Shown here: positions 43,207 to 55,035 of the stretch, one piece after another
Layout: every line of letters begins with the position of its first letter
Position numbering within the stretch: position 1 is the stretch's first letter
NCBI GenBank assembly: GCA_021018815.1
Contig: JAITYX010000034.1
Location: 930,001 to 994,000 of the forward strand
Direction of reading: 5' to 3'
Length of the DNA stretch: 64,000 bases
Origin: Talinum fruticosum
Taxonomy: Eukaryota; Streptophyta; Magnoliopsida; Caryophyllales; Talinaceae
Translations under genes and position numbers: made by a program
The notes under the pieces: model-generated
Database searches by the model: none
What the model was told of the DNA's origin: nothing
Seen by the model: the letters and a program-made list of their open reading frames with translations, nothing else

Positions 43207-44390
43207 ATGCCTAAACGAGGAACTAGTCAAGAGTTGGGGTCGGCTACCAAAAAGCCCAAGAAGGAACCTCCAATCCTTTTAAAATATTTATCACCCAACA
43301 CCTTACGTTGGATGATAAATTCTCCCCAACCAATTCTTTCTCGTGGTTGCCCCATATAAAAAAGAATGGATTTTACAATTATCCGTGCTTCGGTGAATTT
43401 GGTTATCCGGAACTTGTTGCCGAGTTCTATTCAAACATCTCCTACTTTGAGGGAATCATCACCTCAAGGGTTCAAGAGAAAGTTGTTCATATCGATGTTT
43501 CTCTCCTTCTCGGACTCGTCAAAGTCTCTTCTATTTTTCTCAAATCCAACCATGTACCTTTCATGGAAGTCACCGAAGACTTCTTTGAACGTTATGCTAA
43601 GGAAGTTCCGAAGTCATGCAATAATTTCTCGGTGACTCGGATGAAGACCGAGGCAAGATTGCTTTGTTTCATCTTGATGAGGACCTTTTCGCTCATCACT
43701 CTAGCAAAGAGAATCCGAACTTTACGATTCTCAAAGTTATGTTCGATATCTTAGAGGGCTACAACGTAGACCTCTTCCCTTCTATCATTGAGCAGATGGC
43801 TACTGTGCTTGCTCACTCCAAGAAGTCCGCTCCATTTCCTTTTGGAGCCCTTTTGACTGTTATTTTCAAACAGTTCAAAGTCCCCTTCCCTCATATCAAA
43901 ATATTTTCTCTAAGGCTACAATTGTCATTGGAAAAAAGAGCATTTGGGGTACGGGTGCCAAGAAGTGAAGTCCGGTGTCCGGGTTCATGGGTCCGAGTTG
44001 TCACCTCCCTCTCCACCACCCGCTCAAACTCGGAGAACACCCCTCTCCTCCACCTGCTCGGACTCGGACAACACCAGGTCTTCCACCTCCTTCTGCTGGT
44101 CCTTTTACTTCTCTACCACCTCCTCTTCCCTCTGCTCATGTGTTTACCAAGTTAGTAAGCAAGATTGTTTACGTGTGTCGAGGAGTTTCGGACCACTCTC
44201 AACTCTCTCAAGCTGATCCTTCAAAACCTTGTTATTAACAAGAAGACCACACGAGTCTCGGATATGGGAGAACCAGGATTTTATGATCGAGCTCAAGGAT
44301 ATCATTAAGCAATAGTGTGAGCAACTCCAACTCCTCCAAGAATGAAGATTGAAAGCTCCACCTCTACTCAAGCATACAGGCATAGCGAAC
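43207..44390 (+). pseudogene. SIRE-like copia D: accessory ORF downstream of pol (putative plant transposon protein domain)
   Basis: Starts MPKRGTSQELGSATKKPKKE, with a nuclear-localisation-like basic cluster. After a frame change 43308-43630 gives CFGEFGYPELVAEFYSNI and VVHIDVSLLLGLV, and after a second change (43664 on) DLFAHHSSKE, GYNVDLFPSIIEQM and PFPFGALLTVIFKQFKVPFP. This pattern (YPELV.EFY..., ...YG.LLT.IF..FGV) is the one I recall from the putative plant transposon protein domain. A Pro/Ser-rich region (43980-44130) and a charged C-terminal piece follow. The position between RNase H and the 3' LTR is that of the extra ORF of SIRE elements. Two frameshifts inactivate it. Confidence 0.72.
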
Positions 44391-44901
44391 CGCTCGTCCC
44401 TCTCCCTCCGGACATCAAGCCCCTTACGCTTACTTCATTTCTTTTCTTTGTTCCTATTTTTGTTTCTATTTTATTTTGTCCAACATTGGTTGCACTTATT
44501 TACTATTTTTCCCTCTTTTTGATGAAATTCTAGAGGGAGAAAATATAGAAAAGTTGATATTTAGTTTAGGGGAGTTCCTCTCTTTTTCCGAGTAATGAAT
44601 GATTATTACTTTTCTAAGTGTACTTGTTTCGAGTTATATTTTTTTGCCCCGATGCTTTGATATTTAACTTTGTAAGTTACTCACTCAGGCTACAATTGGC
44701 TTATTTTTCTTCTCTACTCTGATTTATATCCGCACAACTGTTCCGGATTATGATATTATCCGAACTACAATTTTTGAAGTATCTCCAGTCACTCGTAACT
44801 CGATACCTAAGAGAATGTTATTTCCTATTCTGATCATTGAAAATGAAAACTCATGTTTCGAACTAACAATTTTCCATCTTAAGTATGGAATGCCTTTAAT
44901 C

Positions 44902-44912
44902 AAAAGGGGAGA
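44902..44912 (+). promoter_or_regulatory. polypurine tract of copia D
   Basis: AAAAGGGGAGA immediately before the LTR start TGAAGACTCGGG; the plus-strand primer for reverse transcription. It fixes the orientation and marks the following LTR as the 3' LTR. Confidence 0.85.
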
Positions 44913-44913
44913 T

Positions 44914-46345
44914 TGAAGACTCGGGTATAAGTCTCTATCTCTCTTAAGTTTTGATTCTAAGTCATTATGCATAATATAGAAATTGTTATATAAGTTTTCA
45001 TTATGTTCTAACTAACTCGAAACATGTTTATTGCATATCTCCTACACTAATATTTCTGACTCATTCAGCACCATCGCATGCTCAAATAATTTCTTTAACA
45101 CTTTTATTCCGAGCACTAACTTTGTATTTCAACGCTAAGTAAATTACAAAGTTAATTCTTTATTCTAAGTTAGTTTATTTACTGTGAGAATTATTTGACC
45201 GGATGAAGTTCTTATACTCCGATATTTCACTCTTTCTAACTTGATCATTTTTAGGATTGCCTCAAGATGAAATTTAAGCTTATTGAATAATAGACTCAGA
45301 AAATTCCATTCTTTTAGGCTAAGATAATTAACCATTTAATTACTCTATTTTAATTAATATTTGTTCCTAATCATGGACCAAAATATTTTATACTTTGAGA
45401 ACCAATGTGGTTTTCTTTTGTAGGTTATTTAAACGAGGCTTATCTATTTTTTGAATTTCAAAAGCAATCGACTTCTAGTCGTTAACCACTAGCGAGACAA
45501 GTTTCAGCTACTTTTGGACATGGCTTAGACACCATGTCGGGGTTGTTTGTTTCTAAAGCTGGAAAACTCCACCTCTAAGCCTAACGGTTGTTTCCATTTT
45601 AGTTTTTAGTCACCACCATGTTATTGGACCATCTTTTGGAGCCAAGAGCCATTGTACAATGTTCACATCCCAACGGATCTTTTCGCGTGACTCAAAATAG
45701 CCGTTACAACGGCTAGTGAAGATTTCGAGTCTAGAACAATGGCTGAAAGGTCAATCTTCCTGGTTGGTTATAAATAGAAGTCACTTCACAAGACTTGGAG
45801 ATTGCTGGAACTCGTTCTTATTGTTAAACTAATTACTACTCTCATTCTTACTCAATCTTTCACTTACAACTCCAACTCTGTATTTTATATTCTCCGAGTT
45901 GTAAAGAAAGTCTTGTAATTAATTACATACTTCTCTTACTTTCTTAGTAAGTCCCTTGACTGAGCTGTAAGTGTTAACTCAGCGCAATTGTACATGATTG
46001 TAAAGGTTACCTCGATCACGAAGTATTAGATCGGATAAGGGAACTTCTAATTCTAGGAAAACATTGTAAGGAATTGTTTAAGGGAGTAATTCTAGTTGAG
46101 TCAGTCCTTTATATTTTGTGGATTCAAAATAGTGGATTTGACTTGGTGCTTGGATTAGCACTCACCGTGCTTTTACTGCCCTGGGAGGATTTTCACGTAT
46201 ATTTGTGTTATTGCCTTTCTTAGTCCAATCTAGACTCGGAATCCGCTTTTGGTTTGTATTGGTGCAAAAATTGTTTAATTTTCTTCATCACCCTATTTAC
46301 CGCCTCCCTCTAGGGTGACTTAGACTCTCCAAGAGAAAACCTTCA
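44914..46345 (+). repeat. 3' LTR of SIRE-like copia D (1432 bp)
   Basis: From TGAAGACTCGGGTATAAG to CAAGAGAAAACCTTCA. Complete, with the polypurine tract on its left. It parallels in reverse the LTRs at 3796-5307 and 49768-51244. Confidence 0.88.
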
Positions 46346-47631
46346 CAAATGGCTCATTCCTTAATGTTATGTTGGTGAAGCCGAACTAAGAGCTATTGAA
46401 TGCCTTGCGAGTATTCTGATCTCTTTATTCCTTTTCAGCCTACCTTTCATCATGCTCTCCACTTTTGATCCTTAAACTTTGTCGAGTCACACATCGTTCT
46501 ACCTACTTACACTAAAAAAAAACTCACAAAAGCCTTCCCGATTCCCCACTCGTAATCATCACAAGATCCAAATCCGAGATCCGAGCAATAGGTGAGACAA
46601 CGTGAGGGCACAATTCGGCCTTCACAATGGTTATTTATTTTATGTTTTTTGCTTTTCGTATTATCGAGAAACAGTTGTATCACTTTTTAATTCCTCCCCG
46701 CCCGATGTAATCCTTTTAGTTTTCACTTTCTTTTCTTCCCGCTTTTTCTTTTCTTTTCGCTTTTACTTTCTTGATCATTTTTCATATTTACCTTTTTCGC
46801 TTCCATTATTATGCTTTGGTTACTTTTAATTCCATATCGCATGTTGTTCGCTTGTGTTTAATATGTTATTAGACTCAATGCTAAAACTAGTAACTGGTCG
46901 TCGTTTGACGGCTGGAACGGAAGAGCTTATCCCTACGTTTCGTACCCTCGACCACTGAATCGATTCTCGGTTCAAGACCGATGGAGTCACTTTTTAGTCT
47001 CTTTCAACTTAGTTTTCCCATACTAAGAATTGAAGAGCTTTTATGTATTTATTGTTTTCTTAGCTATTCATTCCTAAAAACTAACTGGCCACACTTTTTT
47101 TTTTTTTTTTGTTTCTATCAAACTACTTCTCGGCTTTTCTAACCGAATGATAACAAAAAGAGAGTTTTCTAGACCTGCGAATCAGGCTAGACGCCAAGGT
47201 TGATCACCTTAGTCCTAGCGTATTGTCGGCGCCACTAACCATCGGATGCCGGCGGAAGCCAACACCGAGTGGTCAGCGAGTGAGGCTTGGGTCCAAATTG
47301 GCGTTTTCACGCTTGTTTGGCACTCGAATCCTCACAACAGATTCACAAACCCTAATTTTCATTGTTGTTTGGTTAGGAAATAATATATCGGAATTTCTGA
47401 AAATAATTCATAAAATAAAATAATTATTAAAACTTCCACTCAATCTGATTTAATTCGTTTTAATTTAGTTTAGTAAAATTCGAAAATCTAAGTAAGAGGT
47501 CCATCCCCACTATTTAAATTTCATCGTCGGTACCCTAAAATCACCTTCATCTTCGAAATAGTAAAAATTTAAAACCAGCCACTTCGTTGTGAAGCTCGGG
47601 CCGCTCCCCATGGGGGTTGAGGACCAGTTCA
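46346..47631 (+). repeat. LTR of gypsy G2 (left limit set by copia D)
   Basis: Ends near the primer binding site at 47637. Matches the G1 LTR in reverse over 46560-47631 (for example CGATTCTCGGTTCAAGACCG at 46961). 46346-46560 was not matched and may be flanking sequence. A T run lies at 47096-47110. Confidence 0.65.
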
Positions 47632-47636
47632 TATAG

Positions 47637-47653
47637 TGGTGACTCCACTCGGG
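47637..47653 (+). promoter_or_regulatory. primer binding site of gypsy G2
   Basis: TGGTGACTCCACTCGGG; same type as in G1, resembling the arginine-tRNA-type sites I recall for Tat/Ogre elements. Confidence 0.68.
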
Positions 47654-48001
47654 ACAAATCACTTATTAAGAGGGCGAAACTTGAAAATTTGAGTAGTGAG
47701 TTTTAATAATGTATTTTCATTAGGCATCCCGCATTTAGGCAACCTTGACAATAACTTATTTACGTTGACGGACCATTAGGCTTTTCCCCCTCAAAAACAT
47801 TTTTGGAAAGAGGCTCCCACTACGTCCCAAGCGGGCCCAACTAGGCTTGATTGCCAACAGAGGCGATGCCTCTTCCCTCATAGCACGCGTTCTTGCCTTA
47901 CCGAGAGGCACGAGAGGATTCAATGCATTTTTCCTGCCGTGCACCCCACGGAAGACTAAATCCTCGAATATGAGACACCATGTATCCTACCTAGTTTTAA
48001 C

Positions 48002-49226
48002 TAGACCTGTCAATTCGGGCGGGCGGATTAAATACGGGTCAGGTGTATTCGGGTTCGAATAAAATACGGGTCGGGTGTATTTCAGGTTCGGATAAAATAC
48101 GACCAGTCATATATTGGGTTATACAGGTTTCGAGTCGACCTAATAGGTTGACACCGCCTTTTTATCGGTTATTTTCCTTTTTTTAATTTTAAATTCAACA
48201 AGCTTTTTGCTTAATATTGCCAATAGTTCTACGAAAAAGTATAGTATTTGTATTTTCTAAAAAAATAAAAAATATTCAAAACTTTCATTGTCATATTTAT
48301 GTAAATACCCCATTGGGTCGAGCGGCTTGACGACTTGACCCGTTTAATAAGGCTAATGAATGATTGGGCCAATAATGAGTTGAATAACAATGACTTAATA
48401 TATTAATGATTCGTTTAAGGTATGATATTTATTTCACCTCTTCTATTATACTAAAGAGGTTTATATGCATATTTACATCATTTTAAAACACATCTAGAAA
48501 GAGTTGACCTAGGTAGGCATAACCGAGTAATTTTATTCACTATTAAAAATTTGACTTTGTTTTAACCAGATCCATTGCCCATCCTAGGACTTATGGTTCA
48601 AGTTCAATTAAAACAATTTCAAATAAATAAAAATTAGGGATTGACAATAAATTAAAATTATTATTTTTAATTATAACATCAATATTTTACATCATTATAG
48701 TAATATTATTTCTACAAAACAAAAGTATATTATTTAAGATGTGATTAGGTATATTTGGTTCACCAAAAATACAACAGATGTAACTTGTGCACTTTTAGTA
48801 TTTTTAATATATCACGCCATTTGAATCCGGATATATTTTTATTGAAATTAACTATGCATAATTTTTGTATATAATGGTTTTTTATGAGGAAGAAGTTGAG
48901 AAATGAAACAAGTATTAGTCTTTTCTTGCAAATGATTGCGACAAATATGTAATGTCTCTACAAATAATGTGATATTATAAATAAACATTTACTAAAAGAG
49001 TGATAAAGTGAAGGAAAATATATAACGTCCATAAAACATTCAATCAACCAGTCACAAAAGCTAAAATCGTCGTTTTTATTACCTTGACCTAACAGGTCGA
49101 ATGGGTTTGGGTCGGTTTTGACTCGTTAATTTGCAGGTTTGGTTTTTCGGGTTTGGGTCGAGAAAATCCTGTTAAAAACTCAAAAAGTTTTGGTGGGTTT
49201 GGGTCGAGTCGCTTTTGCCAAATCTA
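48002..49226. mobile_element. hAT-type non-autonomous element (MITE), 1225 bp
   Basis: Left end TAGACCTGTCAATTCGGG, complement of right end TAGATTTGGCAAAAGCG. Flanked by GTTTTAAC (47994-48001) and GGTTTAAC (49227-49234), an 8-bp duplication with one change. GGGTTCGGGT-type subterminal repeats at both ends; AT-rich centre without coding. Inserted into the gypsy G2 5' UTR. Confidence 0.82.
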
Positions 49227-49767
49227 GGTTTAACCCTCTTCTAACTATAGACTCTTGTTCTCTAGATGGTACTATGCCTCTTTATTTGTATGCTTGGATG
49301 AGTGTGATTGTTTTAGATATGATCATCTACTTGTGAAGCTTTAGGGATAGGTGAAGAGTGCTGATTAGCCCTTGCATGTGCGCAAATAAAGTACCATAAA
49401 AAATTCCTAAAGTCGGTCCATTATGTGCATTTTAGCCAAAAGTCAAAATACCTTTCCCTTCCATTAATTGCGTTTTCAAGTCATACCAAAATCTTTTCTT
49501 TAGGCTGTCCAAGTAGTTACCTTCAGTCAATCCAGAAAGGTCTAACCAAGGTCCCTTCTCTCTCTTTAGTCAATTAGTCTTCATATTTTGACCTTTTTAT
49601 TTTTACACTTGCATCTTCATGTTTCATTTTCATCTTTCATTTAGCCAAAACAAAATTCATCTCAAATTAGGTGACTCCATTTTGCTTTTTCATCTCTTAT
49701 TTAGCAAATTAAAATTCATCTTAAATTAGGTGAGTCCGTTCAACATTAACCAAAATAAAATTCATCT

Positions 49768-51244
49768 TGAAGGTTTGCTCTTGGAGACACTTAGTCACCC
49801 TAGAGGGGTGAATAAGGTGACGAGGAATTTTAACAAACTTGAAAGATTAAAGCTTGAAAAGAATAATCAAGACAGATCTGAGTCTAGATTGGACTTAGAA
49901 ACGTATGAACTCGGATATACGTGGAATCCTTCTTGGGGCAGAAAACCACGGCCAGTGCTAGTCCAAGCTCCATGTCAAATCCACTATTTTGAATCCACAA
50001 AATACAACAGACTAACTCAAGCACAATTGCTCCCTTAAACAATTCCTTATAGAGTTTTCCTAGACACGAAGTTCCGTTATCTAATCTAGTACTTCCTAAC
50101 CGAGGTAACCTTTACAGCTAGGGACACAACCGAGCTGCGTTAACCCTTACAACTCAGTCAAGGGACCTTACTTAGAAAGTAAGAAAGAGTATGTCACTGA
50201 TTACAAGACTTTACAACCGAGAAAGTATGAATTACAAGGTAGGAGTTGTAAATAGAAGATTGAGTATGACTTTTGCTTAAGTTATGTGTGTTGACAATAA
50301 TTCCAACAATCTTCAAGTCTTGAGAGTTGGCTTCTATATATAAATGACCAAGCAGATTAGCCGTTATGATTAGTTTTTGAACAGAAGTCCTTTGTGACCG
50401 TTGTAACGGTTTTTCGAGTCACTCGAAAAGATCCGTTGAGTTGTGAACGTTGTGCAACAGCTCTTGACTCCTAAAGGTGCTCCAATCAGTTGGTGGTGTC
50501 CGAAAAGTAAGGTAGAAACCACCGTTGAGCTTAGCGTTGAAGTTTTCTAGTTTTGGAAACAGACAACCCTAACACAGAGCATCCGGACCTAGTTCGAAGT
50601 AGAAAAGCCTTAATCGCTAGTGATTGCCAGCTTGAAGCCGGTTACTTTTGTAATTCAAAAATGAGATAACCTCGTTTAGATAACCTATAAAAGTAAATCA
50701 ATTTGGTTCTCAAAGTATAAAATACTTCAGTCGAAGATTAAGCAGAGATAATAATTTAATTAAGACCATTAAGTGCATAATTATCTTAGGCCTAAAAAGT
50801 GGAATTTTCCGAGTCTAATATTCAATATACTCAAATTCCATCTGAGTCATTCTGAAGAAAGATCAAGTTAAAAGAGTGAAAACATCATAGTATGCGAACT
50901 TGATATGGACAAATATTTCTCATAATAAACATGTTGACTTAGAAAGTTGAATTAACGCTGTAATTCACTTTACTTGAGAATATGCAGTCAAAACTCGGAT
51001 AAGAAGTTGTAGAGAGATTATTTGAACATGCAACAAATTTAAGTAGTGTTTAAGTGACTCGAAACATTAGTGTGAGATGATAAGTACAAATGTGATTTAT
51101 GAGTCAGTCGAATCGAATGAAAACATATGAAGGGGTTTCTATAACACTCAGAATGACTTGTAATCAAAACTTAGGAGGGATGAGGTTTGTACTCGAGTCT
51201 TTGGTAGTACTCGAGAATGAGCTAGTTTCGAGTCCGAGTCTTCA
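49768..51244 (-). repeat. solo SIRE-like LTR (1477 bp) with 5-bp target duplication
   Basis: From TGAAGGTTTGCTCTTGG to TCCGAGTCTTCA. Direct repeat CATCT at 49763-49767 and 51245-51249. Flanks on both sides are the same gypsy G2 5' UTR, so this arose by recombination between the LTRs of one insertion. It is the best reference for LTR limits in this family. Confidence 0.92.
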
Positions 51245-51734
51245 CATCTCAATTAGGTGAGTGCATTTCATTCTTCACGTACCCAAAATAAATCCATCCT
51301 CAAATAGGATCAGTCATTTATGCATTCCAATTATATATACTAGCCAAATCATAAAATCATCCCAAATTATGTCATAAGCATCATTGCATACACTTCACTT
51401 GTGCTTTCCTTATGTGCATCCAAATAAAGAGCATTTTTAGTCCCTTCGTGTCTCGCACTTAAGCCCCTTCCTCCCAAAAATGGTATTCTTTCACATGGTC
51501 CTAAGTATCATCCTTTGGGTTGCAAAATGGGCAAGTCAACTGTAATTGGGTATCGTCGGAATCTAAGCTCCAAAAGGTTAGAACGCCTCAATAAGAATTC
51601 GGGCACATCTTTCCCCAGCTCCGTACCACGTTCTACCCTACGGTCTAGACTAGTGCAACATATTTCAGTGCATACCACACCAGTCCAGTCTAGTTTTCGT
51701 CGTAGGACGAGTAGCTAAAAAGAATTCCGCTCCA

Positions 51735-52266
51735 ATGGAAAGAACACCGTAACGATCTGCTATTCTTGCTTTTCTCAATGAAAACTCAGCCAAAATTAAG
51801 GCCCATGATAAGAAAATAGAGTCTATAGCAGGCGATCTTAAGGTTATCTTAAAAGCTATTGAGGATAGTAGGAAAGTTGAGGAAGAAGAGCGATTGAGAA
51901 TGGGAGGAGGTCCTACACCTCCACCCAGTCTATCTCCTCTAGGTAGTTCCAAGCATGAATAAAAATCTTGATCCATCCAAGATCGGATAGAACAAATGTT
52001 AAGGGCATGTTCAGTAATCACTACTTTGACCACAAGGGATTTACTTCGATCCCTAAAGGAAACCGCCCCTAAGTTCACCATGCCTAAAATCAAATTTCGA
52101 GGTTCTGAGAATTCTCATCATGATGTTCACAACTTCTTAGGACCAATGACAGTTAAGAACATACCGGAAGACACTTACCACATCATCTTTCCATAGACTT
52201 TCGATACTCGACTTAATGAAGTGGTATAACGTGGTCAACTCATGCAAGGTCACCAATTGGACTGAT
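51735..52266 (+). pseudogene. gypsy G2 gag, truncated
   Basis: Reads MERTP, stop, NENSAKIKAHDKKIESIAGD, then EDSRKVEEEERLR, PPPSLSPLGSSKHE and, in another frame (51996-52196), APKFTMPKIKFRGSEN and PEDTYHIIFP. It ends where a copia LTR piece starts. The 5' UTR lies in 47654-51734, interrupted by the hAT MITE and the solo LTR. Confidence 0.72.
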
Positions 52267-52779
52267 CTAATTGTTGTTCTCATTCCTACTCGATCTTCTA
52301 TTTATAACTCCAAGTCTGTTTTTAATATCTTCTAAGTTGTAAAGAAAGTCTTGTAATTAGTTACATTCTTTTCTTTCTTTCTAAGTAAGGTCCCCGGACT
52401 GACCTATAAGGGTAAACTTAGCTCGGTTGTCCTTGATTATAAAGGTTACCTCGGTCAGGAAGTACTAAATCATATAAGGGAACTTTTGAGTCTAGGAAAA
52501 CATTGTAAGGAATTGTTTAAGGGAGCAATTCTTGTTGAGTCGATCCTTATATTTTGTGGATTCAAAATAGTGGACTTGAATCGATGCTTAGATTAACATT
52601 GCCCGTGGTTTTCTACCCTATGAGGGTTTCCACACATATATGTGTCATTACGTTTCTGAGTCCAATCTAGACTCGGAATCTACTATTGGGCTGTATTATT
52701 GTAAAATTTGTTTAATTTTCTTCATCACCCTATTCGCCCCCTTCTAAGACGACTCGGACTCTCCACGAGCAAACCTCCA
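52267..52779 (+). repeat. truncated 5' LTR of SIRE-like copia C
   Basis: Last third of the LTR (TTGTTGTTCTCATTCCTACTC to GCAAACCTCCA), truncated at nearly the same LTR position as copia B. Joined on the left to gypsy gag. Confidence 0.78.
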
Positions 52780-52781
52780 AT

Positions 52782-52794
52782 TGGTATGAGAGCC
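52782..52794 (+). promoter_or_regulatory. primer binding site of copia C
   Basis: TGGTATGAGAGCC, two bases after the LTR. Confidence 0.8.
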
Positions 52795-52838
52795 TACCCT
52801 TTGAAAAGGATCTCACAATCTAAAGGTATAAAGATCAA

Positions 52839-54640
52839 ATGGCTCAAAATAATGGAGAGTTCGATGATGGAAGGTCATCCACCGGACCACCAAAGTTCAA
52901 TGGATCAAACTTTGCACATTGGAAGAAGATGATGGAGTGTTTCCTGATGGACAACGACGAAGATGTTTGGAACATCATCCAAGCAGGCAACTTCATTCTA
53001 ATGAAGATGGAGAATGGAACTACTATGCAAAAAGCTAAATCTGAGTTCACCACTAAAGAGACCGATAAGTTCGTAAAGAACTTCAAAGCTATGAACACAC
53101 CGATGTGTGCCATTAGCATCGAAGAATACAACGGAGTCTCAGATTGTGACACAACCAAAGAGGTGTGGGACACTCTTGTCAACACCTATGAAGGAACAAG
53201 CCAAGTGAACCAGGCGAAGATGAGTCAATATCTTCATAAGTATGAGTTGTTCAAGATGGAGCCAAAAGAAAACATCACTCGGATATATGTTCGGTTCACC
53301 GAGATTACCAATAATCTTAAATCTTTGGGTAGAAAAGATTTCTCATGGAGAAATGTCAAAAAAGATTCTGAGAAGTTTACCAAAGAAGATATAGGGTCCC
53401 AAAGTGACACCGATTGAAGAAGCTCAGAACCTCTCTCAACTAAGACTAGATGAGCTTATCGGGAAGTTACTTACCTACGAGATTCATCCGGAAGAAGAAG
53501 ATGTCGAGGTTAACACCAAAAAGAATATTGCGTTGAAGGCCTCGGAAAGAAGACGTGAAAATCTGAGCTCCTCGGAATCGAAGAGGATCCTATGGCACTC
53601 ATAGCCCATGGCTTCAAGAGAATGATGAAATACAAGAAGGAGGAAAAGAGGCTAAAGGATGAGTTCTATAAGAAAGATAAGAAGGACAGAAAGGTAAATA
53701 TTCTTCTCCTTCAAGGTTATCTTTATCTAAGAACTCTGGTTGCTAGGAATGTGGCAGCAAGGAGCACATAGTTAGAGATTGTCCCAAGAGAAAGAAGGAC
53801 AAAAAGAAAAAGGCTATGATGGCTACCTGGAGTGATTATGACTCATCCGAAGAAGATGACTCGGACGACTCAAAGTGTCTTATGTCACTTACGGACTCGA
53901 AGCTGAATCCGAGTCAAATAACAAGGACTCAGATATTGATGAGGTAGTTGAATACTTTCTCAAATTTTCAAAAGTTAATTTAGCACGATATATTTTCAAT
54001 TTGGAAGAAAAGTCCAATTCGACTCGCTCCAGTTCAAAGAACAACTTGAGTCTTTTACTAATGAGAGCAATGCTTTGAAAAAGGAATTGGAAAACCGAGA
54101 CAAAATCTGGCAAAACTTAAGATTAGTACTCAAGCAAATGAGACTATGTATGAGTCACTCAGGACAGAAAATGAGCAAGCTGAAAAGAAAGCTCAATGAG
54201 TCTCAAGAGCTTGTTTTGAAATTCACTCAAGGTCGGAAAAACCTTAATATGATATTATGCTCTATGTGTGTTTCTTTCATGAAAAAAGGACTTGGTTTCA
54301 ATGAAGAAGAGGAATCAAAATCATATTCTAATCTTTTCAAAATGGATTCTAGAACTATAAAGTTCAAGAAGGCTGAGCATGGTCCCATTCATACAAATGA
54401 ACAAAGGACTAAGCTCGGATCAAATTACATGAAAAAGCCTTCTCCTCCTATTTACAAAAGAAAAGATTTTCAAAAGAAAGAGACACAAACTCGGTTCTCC
54501 GGAAGGAAGACTCGAGAATCGGACCGGACCCAAAATTATTAAAATCTGGGTTTCCAAAAGTACTCTTCCTCAAAAAAGGACCACAGTAAAGGGAGTTACT
54601 AGGTTTCTAAAAGGAAGTGAGAAGGGTTAGTTTGTTTTTG
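52839..54640 (+). pseudogene. SIRE-like copia C: gag
   Basis: Starts MAQNNGEFDDGRSSTGPP, open for 166 codons to NNLKSLGRK, then a frameshift; later pieces 53404-53604, 53875-54078 and 54075-54542. The CCHC knuckle at 53741-53784 has its Phe position turned into TAG (C*ECGSKEHIVRDC). Acidic Ser/Asp stretch, then a coiled-coil-like lysine/glutamate segment and a basic Arg/Lys region. Its first 160 codons are the best-preserved gag of the window. Confidence 0.85.
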
Positions 54641-55035
54641 TCTTGCATATAACTCGGAAGAAGAAGAAAGGTCATTGGTACTTAGACAATGGTTGCTCAA
54701 GCCACATGTTAGGAGATTCAAGACTCTTCTCCGAGTTGGAAGGCCTAAAAGGAGGAAAGGTAACATTTGGAGACAATAACAAAGGCCACATAGTAGGGAT
54801 TAGCAAGATTGGTGAAGGAAACAACACAGTCAGCTCAGTCTACCTTGTCAAATGACTCAAGTACAATCTCCTTAGTATTTCTCAACTGTGTGAAAAAGGT
54901 CAAGAGGTAATGTTCACTCGGACCAACTGCTACATTTTTGATGCAATCACCAAAGAGACTAAGCTCTCGGGGTTGAAGTCAGCTAACACTTCCACTATTC
55001 CTCTCTCCGATTCAAGCCATAATTTATCTTGTTTG
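54641..55035 (+). pseudogene. SIRE-like copia C: protease, active site altered
   Basis: WYLDNGCSSHMLGDSRLFSE: the catalytic Asp is present but the Ser of D-S-G is Asn. KVTFGDNNKGHIVGISKIG and, after a stop, LKYNLLSISQLCEKGQ follow. Confidence 0.78.

Noticed and set aside
43975..44238. Pro-rich overlapping + frames as independent proteins
   Set aside because: They are alternative frames of the Pro/Ser-rich part of the accessory ORF of copia D.
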